NCBI RefSeq assembly: GCF_004362245.1
Contig: NZ_SNWM01000002.1
Location: 682,001-746,000, forward strand
Length of the DNA: 64,000 nt
Source of the DNA: Pedobacter duraquae
GTDB lineage: Bacteria > Bacteroidota > Bacteroidia > Sphingobacteriales > Sphingobacteriaceae
Direction: 5' to 3'
Each line of letters opens with the position of its first letter. The first letter of the stretch is position 1. The notes under the pieces are model-generated. The model was not told the origin of the DNA and made no database searches. It saw nothing but the letters and a program-made list of their open reading frames with translations. Below are positions 8,717 through 18,642 of this stretch, piece by piece. Position numbers and translations under genes: made by a program.

Positions 8717-9685
8717 TTGCTGTTGTTGCATAATTGCATCCATATGCCGTTGGTAGCTGTTCTTTAATGGCAATGTCGTTAACGGCTTGCTATAATTGAT
8801 CTCTCTTGGCTGGAAATAATTTTCCGTTTCAAAATCATCATCATCATAGCCCACAGAAACGTTTACTTCCATCAGGTGACCCGAAGAGCCTTTAAAAACC
8901 CCTTTCACGGGCGAGCAGTCACTAAAATCACGACCCACAGCCAGTCTTACATGTTTTTCGTTGGCAATGCAATCATTTGTAGGATCCAAACCCAGCCAGC
9001 CGTAGTCAGGGATATAAGCTTCCGCCCATGCATGCGTTGCACCTTCCCCCCGCATCCCATCCTTATTCGGACAGATGTAACCACTAACATACCGCGCCGG
9101 AATCTTTGTTAACCTGAGCATCGTGGTGAGCAAATGTGCAAAATCCTGACAAACTCCTGCCTTAAGACGCAGGATCTCTTCCAGGGTAGTATCTACCGTA
9201 GTAACTCCTTTAATATATTCAAAATGCGTAAACACATAATTACAGAACTTAACGGCCGTTTGATATGGCGTGTCGTCCGGATTCCGTAGCGTTGCGATGG
9301 CAGCTGCTAAAACATCGGCTCCATCAAAGCTTTTTTGCTTCAAATAATCGATGTAGGGAACTTCAAACTTAATTTCGTCCAGGATCCGCCATTGCTCACT
9401 GCTAAAGATATCATCTTGTGGCAGCGTTTTAGCTATCGTTTCAACAGATATTTTTGAGAAGATCTTCAGCTGCGTATGAGGTTCGCCCTGTGTAAAAATC
9501 CCTACTTCATTTCCATAATAATCAATAAATATATCCACATCGGGCGTATTAGAAATATTGAGATCGTGTTTTATAACCTTCTGATATTCGTCTTTTATCG
9601 GGAAAAGTATAATTTGATTGGCACTATCACGAACCGGAGCATCGTATTTGTAATTGGTGATATGTTTAATTTTAAAAACAGGCAT
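8702..9685 (-). CDS. transglutaminase-like cysteine protease of the ATP-grasp/alpha-E system, with C-terminal Gln8 tail
   Basis: The N-terminal bacterial transglutaminase beta domain (about 1-90) is followed by the transglutaminase core: catalytic Cys in AGVCQDFAH, His in ATHAWAEAY and Asp in LGLDPTND. It is the last gene of a tight operon after alpha-E (9-base gap) and ATP-grasp genes. This trio was predicted by comparative genomics (Iyer, Aravind and colleagues) to make or attach and then trim peptides. The activity, protease or transglutaminase, is not settled for the family. Odd feature: the protein ends in eight glutamines after AIM, encoded by CAA/CAG codons that form one arm of a hairpin. 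Confidence 0.9.
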   Translation of the reverse strand: MPVFKIKHITNYKYDAPVRDSANQIILFPIKDEYQKVIKHDLNISNTPDVDIFIDYYGNEVGIFTQGEPHTQLKIFSKISVETIAKTLPQDDIFSSEQWRILDEIKFEVPYIDYLKQKSFDGADVLAAAIATLRNPDDTPYQTAVKFCNYVFTHFEYIKGVTTVDTTLEEILRLKAGVCQDFAHLLTTMLRLTKIPARYVSGYICPNKDGMRGEGATHAWAEAYIPDYGWLGLDPTNDCIANEKHVRLAVGRDFSDCSPVKGVFKGSSGHLMEVNVSVGYDDDDFETENYFQPREINYSKPLTTLPLKNSYQRHMDAIMQQQQQQQQ

Positions 9686-9694
9686 GGTTGTTAT

Positions 9695-10630
9695 TTAAGA
9701 GTTTGCGAAATAATATTCATCCATCAGGTTTCCGATACCATAGAGTTCAGACCGGACTTTAACCAGGTAATTATGCAGTCCTTCCGACTTCATGCTGTAA
9801 ACAGAACTATAGGTTATGTTACTTGACAATCTGCCGATGATGAAAGAAAGGCTATTATAATGTTCCATGTTCTGGTCGCTCTTCAAACGCCCAAAATAAC
9901 GTTGGATATTGTCGACGGCATAAATAGCTGAACGCGGAAAATCTTTGTTTAACATCACCAGCTCCAGGATATTCTCTGCCGTAAAGCCCTCTCTATAGGA
10001 CTTAAGGTATAGCTCATATCCGCCAAGAGAAAGCAATAAATGTTTCCAGTAAGATGTATCCAACAGCAAGTCAGGATTGTCTGATACTGAGCTAAACTTG
10101 ATATCGAGGATATCGATCGACTGGATGCTACGCTCCAGGTATTTGCCTATGCTCATGAAACTGCGGCTCTCACCTCTTTCCATTGTGCTTTCGGCAGTTC
10201 CATAGTAGAGCATCACCTGTTTACTCAGAATGTCGAGGGCCGTAATTGGGTCATCTTTCTGTACATACCACAGTAATTTAGGATCTTTTACCGTATGGTA
10301 ATACTCATTCAGACACTGCCACAGGTCCTTTGCAATATGCTCCTGTACGCTGCGTGCGTTTTCGCGCGCCAGCGTAACCATATTGATTACTGAGTTGGGA
10401 TTGTCCCGGTTAAATAAAAGGTACTCTACTACTTTGCGACTATCATTCTTGATTTCCGCAATACTTTCGGCATCGCCTCCTGATGAAATCCGGATTACAG
10501 GATCCCAGGTAAACTCCTGAATGGTATCCTGTGAAGAGGCATAATTTATCTTGAGCATTCTAAGAATGCCGTCGCTACGTTCAACGTATCTGCTCAACCA
10601 ATATAAGCTTGAAGCTACTCTACTTAACAT
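9695..10630 (-). CDS. alpha-E domain protein (COG2307)
   Basis: This is a 311-residue all-helical protein with the family's N-terminal signature MLSRVASSLYWLSRYVERSD and a second conserved helix near ESRSFMSIGKYLERS. Alpha-E proteins have no proven enzyme activity; they occur almost only beside a circularly permuted ATP-grasp ligase and a transglutaminase-like protein, as here, and are thought to act in the same peptide-modifying pathway. The gap to the ATP-grasp gene is 13 bases and to the transglutaminase gene 9 bases, so the three are probably one transcript. Confidence 0.92.
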   Translation of the reverse strand: MLSRVASSLYWLSRYVERSDGILRMLKINYASSQDTIQEFTWDPVIRISSGGDAESIAEIKNDSRKVVEYLLFNRDNPNSVINMVTLARENARSVQEHIAKDLWQCLNEYYHTVKDPKLLWYVQKDDPITALDILSKQVMLYYGTAESTMERGESRSFMSIGKYLERSIQSIDILDIKFSSVSDNPDLLLDTSYWKHLLLSLGGYELYLKSYREGFTAENILELVMLNKDFPRSAIYAVDNIQRYFGRLKSDQNMEHYNSLSFIIGRLSSNITYSSVYSMKSEGLHNYLVKVRSELYGIGNLMDEYYFANS

Positions 10631-10643
10631 AAAAATCTAAAAT

Positions 10644-12092
10644 TTAAGCCGATAAAACCCACGTATCTTTACTTCCACCACCCTGCGAGCTATTCACAAC
10701 CAGGGATCCCTCTTTAAGCGCCACCCGGGTTAGGCCGCCGGGCACTATAGAAATGCCATCAGGTCCACATAAAGCATAAGGCCTTAAATCTACCCGCCTC
10801 GGCGTTAGCAGGCCGTCCATATAACATGGCGCAGTAGAAAGACTAATTGTAGGCTGTGCAATAAAGTTTCGCGGATCCTTCAGGATTTCCTGCTTGTATA
10901 GCTGCATTTCCAGTTCTGTGGCGGCATGTCCCATCAGCATCCCATAACCACCACTTTCATTGGTCTTTTTAATCACCATTTTATGCATATTCTGGAACAC
11001 ATATTCCTGCTGTTCCGGGTCGCTAAGACTGTATGTCGGAACATTCTTGAGCAAAGGTTCCTCGTTTAAATAATACCGGATCATATCAGGCACATAACTG
11101 TATACCGCCTTATCATCGGCAACACCATTCCCTATTGCGTTGATAATCGCCACATTTCCTTTCCTGTAAGCACTCATCAATCCGGCAACCCCCAGCACGC
11201 TATTTGGGTTAAATACCAACGGATCAATAAACTCATCATCCACTCTTCGGTAGATAACATCTACCTGCTGCAGGCCGGTGGTCGTTTTCATAAACACTTT
11301 TTGATCCCTCACAACAAGGTCGCGCCCTTCCACCAGTTCAACACCCATCAGTCGCGCCAGCGTTGTATGTTCGTAATATGCAGAATTATACATGCCCGGA
11401 CTAAGCAATACAATTGTTGGGTTGGCCACTGCCCGCGGAGAAAGCGCAACAAGATTCTTATACAAGATTGCAGGGTATTCTGTTACGCTGCGCACACCGC
11501 ATTGTGGAATAAGATCCGGAAAAAGCCTTTTAGTGATCTCCCTGTTTTCCAGCATATAGCTAACGCCCGATGGCGTACGTAAGTTATCTTCCAAAACATA
11601 AAAGGTACCATCGTAATCACGGATTAAGTCGATACCAGCAATGTGGATATAGATGTCGTGCGGAACATTTAACTGATACATCTCTCTTAGAAAATGCGGA
11701 CACGAATAGATCAATGCGGCTGGAATTACTTTATCCTTAATGATGAACTGATTACTGTACACATCTTTTAAGAAAAGATTAAGTGCTTTTAATCGCTGCT
11801 TAATTCCTTTTTCGATAAAGGCCCACTCGCTGGCTGTAATTACCCGGGGGATAATATCAAACGGAAATATTTTTTCAATCCCCTCACCACTGTCATACAC
11901 AGTAAAAGTGATACCCTGACTCATAAATAGCCGTTTCGCAAGCTCTTCTTTCTTATTCAGATCACTCGCAGACTCTTTTTGTAGATAATTTAGAATTCTA
12001 TGGTACTGACCACGCAGATTTTGCTCAGAAATATACATTTCATCCCATGTATTTGGGACATTTTGATAGCTATTTAAATTAATTCGACTCAT
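10644..12092 (-). CDS. circularly permuted type 2 ATP-grasp protein (COG2308)
   Basis: The 482-residue protein carries the family landmarks: VYDSGEGIEKIFPFDIIPR near 60-80, EDNLRTPSGVSYMLENR in the first third, and a permuted nucleotide-binding lysine/glycine loop (KKTNESGGYGML) near 375. ATP-grasp enzymes of this group are predicted to form amide bonds, ligating an amino acid or amine to a carboxylate via an acyl phosphate. It is the first gene of the minus-strand trio with alpha-E and transglutaminase-like genes. No Anbu-type proteasome-like peptidase gene, which often accompanies the trio in other bacteria, is seen here. Confidence 0.92.
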   Translation of the reverse strand: MSRINLNSYQNVPNTWDEMYISEQNLRGQYHRILNYLQKESASDLNKKEELAKRLFMSQGITFTVYDSGEGIEKIFPFDIIPRVITASEWAFIEKGIKQRLKALNLFLKDVYSNQFIIKDKVIPAALIYSCPHFLREMYQLNVPHDIYIHIAGIDLIRDYDGTFYVLEDNLRTPSGVSYMLENREITKRLFPDLIPQCGVRSVTEYPAILYKNLVALSPRAVANPTIVLLSPGMYNSAYYEHTTLARLMGVELVEGRDLVVRDQKVFMKTTTGLQQVDVIYRRVDDEFIDPLVFNPNSVLGVAGLMSAYRKGNVAIINAIGNGVADDKAVYSYVPDMIRYYLNEEPLLKNVPTYSLSDPEQQEYVFQNMHKMVIKKTNESGGYGMLMGHAATELEMQLYKQEILKDPRNFIAQPTISLSTAPCYMDGLLTPRRVDLRPYALCGPDGISIVPGGLTRVALKEGSLVVNSSQGGGSKDTWVLSA

Positions 12093-12208
12093 ATAAGCGT
12101 AATTACTTTCTAATAATAGCGTTTTAATCGATAAAATATGAATTTTAACTACAAAAAACTTAATAAAAGACTAAAACACCAGATAATTCTTAAATATATA
12201 ATGAATCA

Positions 12209-12216
12209 TAAATTTG
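12209..12216 (+). promoter_or_regulatory. Bacteroidota -7 promoter box (TAAATTTG) for the tetR-RND operon
   Basis: Exact TAnnTTTG match 58 bases before the ATG of the TetR regulator. A transcript start would fall just before the palindrome at 12241-12253. Confidence 0.5.
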
Positions 12217-12240
12217 TCATAAGTTTTTCAGGAGGCAAAC

Positions 12241-12253
12241 AACTTGTCAAGTT
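12241..12253. promoter_or_regulatory. palindrome AACTTG-T-CAAGTT, candidate TetR operator
   Basis: A perfect 6-bp inverted repeat with one central base lies between the -7 box and the tetR start codon. TetR repressors usually bind such palindromes close to their own promoter, so self-regulation of the efflux operon is a reasonable inference. Confidence 0.45.
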
Positions 12254-12273
12254 ATCCGTTTATTTGCGACCGA

Positions 12274-12858
12274 ATGAACGTTCAATTAGAAGATTGCCAC
12301 AGCAAAAGACGCGCTATTTTGAATAGCACCCTGACCCTCATCAAGGACTATGGGTTTCATGGTACGCCTATGAGCCAGATTGCGAAACATGCGCATGTGG
12401 CGGCGGGCACAATCTATCATTATTTCGACTCCAAGGAAACATTAATTGTGGAGCTGTATGTAGAAACTAAGGAAAAGCTGGCCGAGGCCATTCTGATGAA
12501 TTACGACGAAACTAAAACATATAAAGAGCGTTTTTTCCAGTTCATGATCAACCAGTATAATTTCTATATCAACAATCCTTCTGCCCTGGTTTTTCTTGAG
12601 CAATATCTGAATTCACCATTCGCTAAAAATTACCCGGAAAAGGACAGCCCTCTTTTTCTGGAAAAAGTCATTCCTTTCTTCGTATTTGGCATAGAAAATG
12701 GGGTCTTTAAAAACATAGATTCACGTTTACTCGGCCCAACGATCAAAGGGACACTTGTTGCCGCCGCCAATTTCAGATTAGCAGAACAAATGATTTATTC
12801 GGAAGAAGATATCATTGAAGTAGTACAAATTATTTGGGACGGCATAAAAAAACAATAA
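12274..12858 (+). CDS. TetR/AcrR-family transcriptional regulator of the RND efflux operon
   Basis: The N-terminal TetR helix-turn-helix (AILNSTLTLIKDYGFHGTPMSQIAKHA then GTIYHYFDSKETL, about residues 10-55) is followed by a helical ligand-binding domain. The 194-residue length is typical. The ATG at 12274 is preferred over an in-frame TTG at 12244, which lies inside the candidate operator. It is followed after 41 bases by tolC, acrA and acrB homologues on the same strand, so it is probably the local repressor that is released by a pump substrate. Confidence 0.9.
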   Translation: MNVQLEDCHSKRRAILNSTLTLIKDYGFHGTPMSQIAKHAHVAAGTIYHYFDSKETLIVELYVETKEKLAEAILMNYDETKTYKERFFQFMINQYNFYINNPSALVFLEQYLNSPFAKNYPEKDSPLFLEKVIPFFVFGIENGVFKNIDSRLLGPTIKGTLVAAANFRLAEQMIYSEEDIIEVVQIIWDGIKKQ

Positions 12859-12899
12859 CACAGATGATAGCACAAATACACAATTCCCTTTTCTTATAT

Positions 12900-14246
12900 A
12901 TGAAACCACACAATTTCCTTTTATTTCTGCTTTTTGCAGGGCTAACCCTGCCCTTATCGGGCTACAGTCAGACCACATCAGCAGACAAACAACTCAATAA
13001 CGCCACCCTGCAGGAAGTCATAGATTTCGCGCTAACAAACAAACCTGGTGTTAAACAATCGCTGATCGATGAAGAAATCGGAGAACGGGACATTAAATCT
13101 GCATTATCCGGATGGTTGCCGCAGATTAATGCCAATGGAACCTACAACAATAATTTGAAGCAGCAGGTAAATACGCTGACCACAAATGGCCAGACTTCAT
13201 TTCTGACACTTGGAACAAGACATACTTCCAGTGTAATCCTGCAGGCAGATCAGCAGTTCTTAAACGCCGGTTTGATCCAGGCATCCAAAGCAGCGAAGTT
13301 TTACAGACAGCAATACAAACAGAATACGGAAAACAACAAAATCACAACAGTTGTTGATGTAAGCAAGGCTTATTATGACATCCTGACCAGCAGGGAGCAA
13401 CTTAACATCATCAACGAAAATATCGCAAGACTTGAGAAACAGTTAAAAGATGCTTCAGCGCAATATGATGTTGGCCTGGTTGATAAAACCGATTATCAAC
13501 GGGCACAGATCAGCCTGAACAACTCAAGGGCTGATAAAAAGCGTACCGATGAGCTGTTAAAATACAAATATGCCTATCTGAAGGAGTTAATCGGATACAG
13601 TCCGGAAGCACCATTTACATTAAATCTTGCCGGCACAAATATGGAAGCGGGCATTTTATTGGATACCACACAACAAACGGCTTATACAAACAGGGTGGAA
13701 TATCGTTTACTGCAAACACAAAAACAATTGCAACACCTGAATACCAGCTATAATAAATGGACTTACCTCCCTACTATTTCTGGATTTGCTAATTATAGCT
13801 TTAATTACCTGAACAACAATTTCAGTAATCTATACGATAACTCCTACCCGGGATCTGTAATCGGACTGAAGTTAAGTATGCCGATTTTCCTGGGTACAAA
13901 AAGAACACAGGAAATTAGAAAGTCTGAGCTACAGGAGCGCAGAATCGATTTAGACCTGGTCAACACCAGAAACCAGATCAACACCCAGTATGAGCAGTCC
14001 ATGGCAACTTATAAAGCCAACTTAAATGACTGGAAAACATCAAAATCGAATGTTGACATCTCCAGACAGGTATATAACACAATCAAATTGCAATATGACG
14101 AAGGCATCAAAACCTACCTGGATCTGATGACATCAGAAACCGACCTGCGTACTGCGCAACTCAATTATTTAAATTCACTGTACAGCTTGCTATCCGCAAA
14201 ACTGGACGTACAACAAGCATTAGGAACAATCACTGTAAATCAATAA
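12900..14246 (+). CDS. TolC-family outer-membrane efflux protein of the RND system
   Basis: The N-terminal signal peptide (KPHNFLLFLLFAGLTLPLSGYSQ) is followed by two OEP repeats with long coiled-coil helices; about 448 residues, normal for the family. It forms the outer-membrane channel for the AcrA/AcrB-like pump whose genes follow after 6 and then 18 bases. Two ATG starts are possible (12864 and 12900); the later one gives the cleaner signal peptide. The second half shows the usual internal duplication (SQQVYNTIKLQYDEGIKT-like segment near the end). Confidence 0.92.
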   Translation: MKPHNFLLFLLFAGLTLPLSGYSQTTSADKQLNNATLQEVIDFALTNKPGVKQSLIDEEIGERDIKSALSGWLPQINANGTYNNNLKQQVNTLTTNGQTSFLTLGTRHTSSVILQADQQFLNAGLIQASKAAKFYRQQYKQNTENNKITTVVDVSKAYYDILTSREQLNIINENIARLEKQLKDASAQYDVGLVDKTDYQRAQISLNNSRADKKRTDELLKYKYAYLKELIGYSPEAPFTLNLAGTNMEAGILLDTTQQTAYTNRVEYRLLQTQKQLQHLNTSYNKWTYLPTISGFANYSFNYLNNNFSNLYDNSYPGSVIGLKLSMPIFLGTKRTQEIRKSELQERRIDLDLVNTRNQINTQYEQSMATYKANLNDWKTSKSNVDISRQVYNTIKLQYDEGIKTYLDLMTSETDLRTAQLNYLNSLYSLLSAKLDVQQALGTITVNQ

Positions 14247-14252
14247 GCACAA

Positions 14253-15422
14253 ATGAACACGACGAATTACTTAAAACTAGGCATCGTTATCCTTGGATCA
14301 ATCACGCTGGCATCCTGTGGTGGTGGCGACAAAGCTGCGCAGCAGCAGGGACCGCCTCCGGCCACACCGGTAACAACATATACAGTAGCTGAGCAACCCG
14401 TTGTCACAACAGATACTTATCCTGGTGTGGTAGTAGCCTTAAATGAAGTCGAACTTCGTCCTCAGGTAGGTGGCTACATTACAGCAATTTATGTTAAAGA
14501 CGGACAAAAAGTAACAAAAGGACAAAAGCTTTACGAAATTGACAGAACAAAATATATCGCCGCTTTTAACAGCGCTAAGGCAAATGTTGCAGTAGCTAAA
14601 GCAAACCGCGACAAGGCGAAAAAAGATGCCGACCGTTATACCAGACTTGCTGAGCAGGATGCTGTAGCCAAACAACGTGTAGATTATGCACTTACTGATC
14701 TGGCTAATGCCGAATCTCAGGTTGCTGCTGCGCAGGCCGAGCAGTCGTCTGCGGCAAATGATTTACAACGTTCAATCATTGTTTCTCCATTAACAGGAAC
14801 TATAGGTATCTCGCAAGTTAAACTAGGTGCCCTTGCCTCACCTGGCACTACCCTGCTGAACACGGTATCGACAAACGATCCAATTGCTGTAGACATTTCA
14901 GTAAATCAGGCTGAAATTCCAAGATTTGCAGCTTTGCAAAAAAATCCGTCTGCCATTCAGGATTCACTATTCAGCGTTCAGCTTCAGGATGGAAGTATCT
15001 TTAAAGGTTTAGGAAGAATCGTTGCTATCGACCGCGCAGTAGATCCACAAACGGGTACAATCAAAGTGAGGTTGAGCTATCCCAATGCCAGCGGAAAACT
15101 CCTGGCGGGTATGACAGTAAACCTGAAAGCATTGAACAAGTCGAACGGAAACCAATTGGTTATCCCTTACAAAGCAGTTACAGAACAACTTGGGGAATAT
15201 AATGTATTTGTTGTTGGCGACAGCAGTAAAGCAGAACCACGTATTATCAAGTTGGGTAAACAATTTGATCAGAGTGTTGCCATTACAAATGGGTTAAAAC
15301 AAGGTGAGGTCATTGTTGTAGAAGGCGTACAAAATGTAAGACCAGGAGCAGTAGTTAAAGCCGGAACTGCCGGAGAAGCAAATGGACAACAGCCTGCAGC
15401 CGCACCTGCAGCAAAAAAATAA
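14253..15422 (+). CDS. RND efflux periplasmic adaptor, AcrA/MexA-type lipoprotein
   Basis: A lipoprotein signal ending in LASC (cysteine 22) is followed by a lipoyl half-domain (VELRPQVGGYI), an alpha-helical hairpin (about 95-160), the second lipoyl half (SIIVSPLTGTIGIS), beta-barrel and membrane-proximal domains, ending in an Ala/Pro-rich tail. This is the standard adaptor that joins the AcrB-like pump to TolC. It lies between tolC and acrB homologues with tight spacing. Confidence 0.94.
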   Translation: MNTTNYLKLGIVILGSITLASCGGGDKAAQQQGPPPATPVTTYTVAEQPVVTTDTYPGVVVALNEVELRPQVGGYITAIYVKDGQKVTKGQKLYEIDRTKYIAAFNSAKANVAVAKANRDKAKKDADRYTRLAEQDAVAKQRVDYALTDLANAESQVAAAQAEQSSAANDLQRSIIVSPLTGTIGISQVKLGALASPGTTLLNTVSTNDPIAVDISVNQAEIPRFAALQKNPSAIQDSLFSVQLQDGSIFKGLGRIVAIDRAVDPQTGTIKVRLSYPNASGKLLAGMTVNLKALNKSNGNQLVIPYKAVTEQLGEYNVFVVGDSSKAEPRIIKLGKQFDQSVAITNGLKQGEVIVVEGVQNVRPGAVVKAGTAGEANGQQPAAAPAAKK

Positions 15423-15440
15423 TTTAAGAATTTCAGATAT

Positions 15441-18400
15441 ATGATCTCAGAAGTATTTATAAGACGGCCGGTCACGGCAATTGTCATCTCTATTCTCATC
15501 GTACTGATCGGTACCATCGTTATCACTACACTCCCGATTAGTCAATACCCTAACATTGCACCACCAACGGTAACGGTAAGTGGTACGTATACAGGTGCCG
15601 ATGCTGAAACGGTAGAACAAACAGTAACTACCCCAATTGAAAGTCAGATCAACGGAACGCCGGGTATGAAGTACCTGTCGTCCAACAGTACATCGGACGG
15701 CCGCTCAGCAATTACGGTAACATTTGATGTAGGAACCAATATCGACATTGCGGCTCTGGACGTACAAAACCGCGTAGGTATTGCAGAACCTGCTTTACCG
15801 GAGGCAGTGAGACGTTTGGGGGTAACCACAAAAAAAGCTAACAATGACATCCTGATGGTGGTGGGTCTGTACTCGCCAAATGGCACATACGACCAGAAAT
15901 TTATTTCCAACTACGTCAACCTTTACGTTAAAGACGCGCTACTCAGGATTCCTGGTGTAGGTGATGTGCAGGCTTTTGGTCAGCCCTTCAGTATGCGGGT
16001 ATGGCTTGATGCCAATAAACTGGCCCGTTTAAACCTTACCCCAGCTGATGTTTCTACAGCTATTGCCGAGCAAAATTCCCGTATTCCGGGTGGTACTGTT
16101 GGCGGGCCCCCGCAGTCAGATAACCAGACTTTCGAATTCTCGGTAGTATTGGATGGCGATTTGAACACCGAAGAACAGTTTAGAAATATCGTTGTTAAAA
16201 ACGGAGAAAATGGATCTGCTGTTTATCTAAAGGATGTGGCACGTGTAGAACTGGGCGAGTTCAGTTATGCTACCCGTTCTAAAATCAACGGAAAAGTGGC
16301 TTCTATGATGGCCATTAACCAGACTCCGGGTGGAAATGCTGTGCAGACCGCTGATGGTATCGATAAAGCCCTGGAAGAGTTGAAAAAATCTTTCCCTAAG
16401 GATCTTGATTATAAAGTAGGTTACGAAACAGTCTCTATTGTAAAGGTCTCCATTAGCGAAGTAATCCACACCTTGGTTGAAGCGCTTATCCTGGTAACCA
16501 TCGTTGTGTTCTTCTTCCTGCAAAGCTGGAGAGCAACTTTAATTCCAGTACTTGCCATTCCAGTATCCATTATCGGTACGTTTATTCTATTTACCCTTTT
16601 CGGTTTCTCTATTAACGTATTAACGATGTTCGGTTTCGTACTCGCCATCGGTATCGTAGTGGATGATGCCATTGTTGTGGTAGAAGCCGTGCAGCATTAC
16701 ATGGACCACGAAGGTCTTTCTGCACCGGATGCTACACGTCGTGCTATGGCCGATATTACAGCTCCGGTAATCGCAATCGCATTAATTCTTGCAGCTGTAT
16801 TTATTCCGGTAGGATTCATTCCCGGCATGGTTGGACAGCTGTATCAACAGTTTGCCATCACAATCGCCGTATCAGTAATCATCTCTGCATTTATAGCATT
16901 ATCACTTACTCCGGCATTGTGTTCTTTGCTGCTTACACCAATGAACCTGAGTGAAGACTCCAGAGGACTGAACAAGTTCTTCTTCAAATTCAACAAATGG
17001 TTTGCAAAGGTTACGCACAACTATTCCAATGGTGTAAAATGGGCCTTAAAAAAAGCTCCTTTGGTGATGATTATCCTCGCATGTCTTTATGTAGGAACCG
17101 TTGGTCTGTTCGTTAAAAAACCTTCTGGATTTATCCCTAATGAGGATGCCGGTATCTTCCTGATGGGAGTTACACTTCCTGAGGGCGCTTCTGGCGCAAG
17201 AACAGATGCCTTTATCAAAAGAATTACAGAAGACATCCAGAAAAAACATCCTGAAGTTAAAAATATAACTTCTATCGCAGGTATCAACATCCTGAACCGT
17301 TCATTTAAATCCAATGCTGCAACATTCTTCGTTCAGCTCAAAGGATGGGATGAGCGCGATGGCGACGTAGCCAGCACCATTGCTGCGGTTACGCAGGAGT
17401 TTGCGGGCGACAAAGATGGTAGTGTGCTCGTGGTAGCACCACCACCTATTCCCGGACTTGGTATTAGTGGAGGTTTCTCATTACAGATCCAGGAAAAACA
17501 GACTGGTGATATCAAAAAGTTTGAAGCGAATGTTGGCAAATTCCTCGGTGCCGCCAACCAGCGTCCGGAGATAGCTATGGCCTACACCCTCTTTAACGCG
17601 AGAACACCAAATTACCAGGTTCATGTTGACCGTGATCAGGCCAAGAAAATGGGCGTTTCCATTGGATCTGTATACAGTACTATTTCTGCTTATCTGGGTT
17701 CTAGCTATATCAACGACTTCACCCGTTACGGAAGGAACTTCCGCGTAGTAACACAGGCAGACACTAACTACCGTTCCCAAATCGAAAACCTAACACAGCT
17801 CTACGTAAAAAATGCTGCCGGGACATCGGTACCTTTGAGCTCAATTGTTTCTTATAAAACGGTAGAAAATGCATCTATCATCAATCACTTTAACTTGTTC
17901 CGATCTATTGAAATTGCAGGATCGGCAAAACCGGGTTATAGTTCGGGGGATGCACTAAAGGCACTTGAAGAAGTAGCTGCGCAGACATTACCAGCTAACT
18001 ATGCTTATAATTTCTCTGGCTTGTCGCTTGAGGAAAAAGAGGCTGGAAGCAGTACAACACTGATCTTCGGACTGATTGTTGTCTTTGTGTTCTTGCTATT
18101 GGCAGCCTTATATGAAAGCTGGTCTGTACCATTCTCTATCCTCCTTGCCGTACCGCTTGGGTTATTTGGTGCGATACTCGCCCTGACTTTCTTACCTAAA
18201 TTAGATAACAACATTTATGCTCAGGTAGGTTTGATCACCCTGATTGGTCTATCTGCAAAGAATGCGATTCTGATTGTTGAGTTTGCCAAGGAACGTGTAG
18301 ATTGGGGTATGGAGCTGATCGCTGCAACGATAGAAGCTGTACGTTTGCGTTTGCGCCCTATTGTAATGACCTCATTAGCCTTTATACTCGGGGTAATTCC

Positions 18401-18620
18401 GTTGATCATCTCACATGGTGCCGGCGCTGTTTCCCGTATGACCATTGGCTGGACTGTGGCAGCAGGTATGCTCTCAGCTACTATCCTTGCCATATTTATT
18501 GTTCCCGTACTTTTTGTATTAATTACAAAACTAGCTTACGGCAAGAAAAAACTGGCAGAGCTACAGGCAAATTACAAACCTGAAGATCACCAGAACACAC
18601 TTCATGCTGATGAAGACTAA
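15441..18620 (+). CDS. RND multidrug efflux permease, AcrB/MexB-like (HAE1)
   Basis: The 1059-residue length and layout are those of hydrophobe/amphiphile RND pumps: N-terminal FIRRPV and a first membrane helix, large periplasmic loop with the PLPEAVRRLGV segment, the proton-relay aspartates in GIVVDDAIVVVEAV (TM4), a second periplasmic loop, and the TM10 lysine in GLSAKNAILIVEF. It exports drugs, dyes or detergents from periplasm and inner membrane using the proton gradient. It is the last gene of the tetR-tolC-acrA-acrB operon and is followed by a strong terminator. Confidence 0.96.
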   Translation: MISEVFIRRPVTAIVISILIVLIGTIVITTLPISQYPNIAPPTVTVSGTYTGADAETVEQTVTTPIESQINGTPGMKYLSSNSTSDGRSAITVTFDVGTNIDIAALDVQNRVGIAEPALPEAVRRLGVTTKKANNDILMVVGLYSPNGTYDQKFISNYVNLYVKDALLRIPGVGDVQAFGQPFSMRVWLDANKLARLNLTPADVSTAIAEQNSRIPGGTVGGPPQSDNQTFEFSVVLDGDLNTEEQFRNIVVKNGENGSAVYLKDVARVELGEFSYATRSKINGKVASMMAINQTPGGNAVQTADGIDKALEELKKSFPKDLDYKVGYETVSIVKVSISEVIHTLVEALILVTIVVFFFLQSWRATLIPVLAIPVSIIGTFILFTLFGFSINVLTMFGFVLAIGIVVDDAIVVVEAVQHYMDHEGLSAPDATRRAMADITAPVIAIALILAAVFIPVGFIPGMVGQLYQQFAITIAVSVIISAFIALSLTPALCSLLLTPMNLSEDSRGLNKFFFKFNKWFAKVTHNYSNGVKWALKKAPLVMIILACLYVGTVGLFVKKPSGFIPNEDAGIFLMGVTLPEGASGARTDAFIKRITEDIQKKHPEVKNITSIAGINILNRSFKSNAATFFVQLKGWDERDGDVASTIAAVTQEFAGDKDGSVLVVAPPPIPGLGISGGFSLQIQEKQTGDIKKFEANVGKFLGAANQRPEIAMAYTLFNARTPNYQVHVDRDQAKKMGVSIGSVYSTISAYLGSSYINDFTRYGRNFRVVTQADTNYRSQIENLTQLYVKNAAGTSVPLSSIVSYKTVENASIINHFNLFRSIEIAGSAKPGYSSGDALKALEEVAAQTLPANYAYNFSGLSLEEKEAGSSTTLIFGLIVVFVFLLLAALYESWSVPFSILLAVPLGLFGAILALTFLPKLDNNIYAQVGLITLIGLSAKNAILIVEFAKERVDWGMELIAATIEAVRLRLRPIVMTSLAFILGVIPLIISHGAGAVSRMTIGWTVAAGMLSATILAIFIVPVLFVLITKLAYGKKKLAELQANYKPEDHQNTLHADED

Positions 18621-18642
18621 TTAATAATAGTTAAAATTGAAG

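Noticed and set aside
9476-9826. Plus-strand frame of 116 codons across the transglutaminase/alpha-E junction
   Set aside because: Antisense to two conserved genes; no domain and no promoter.
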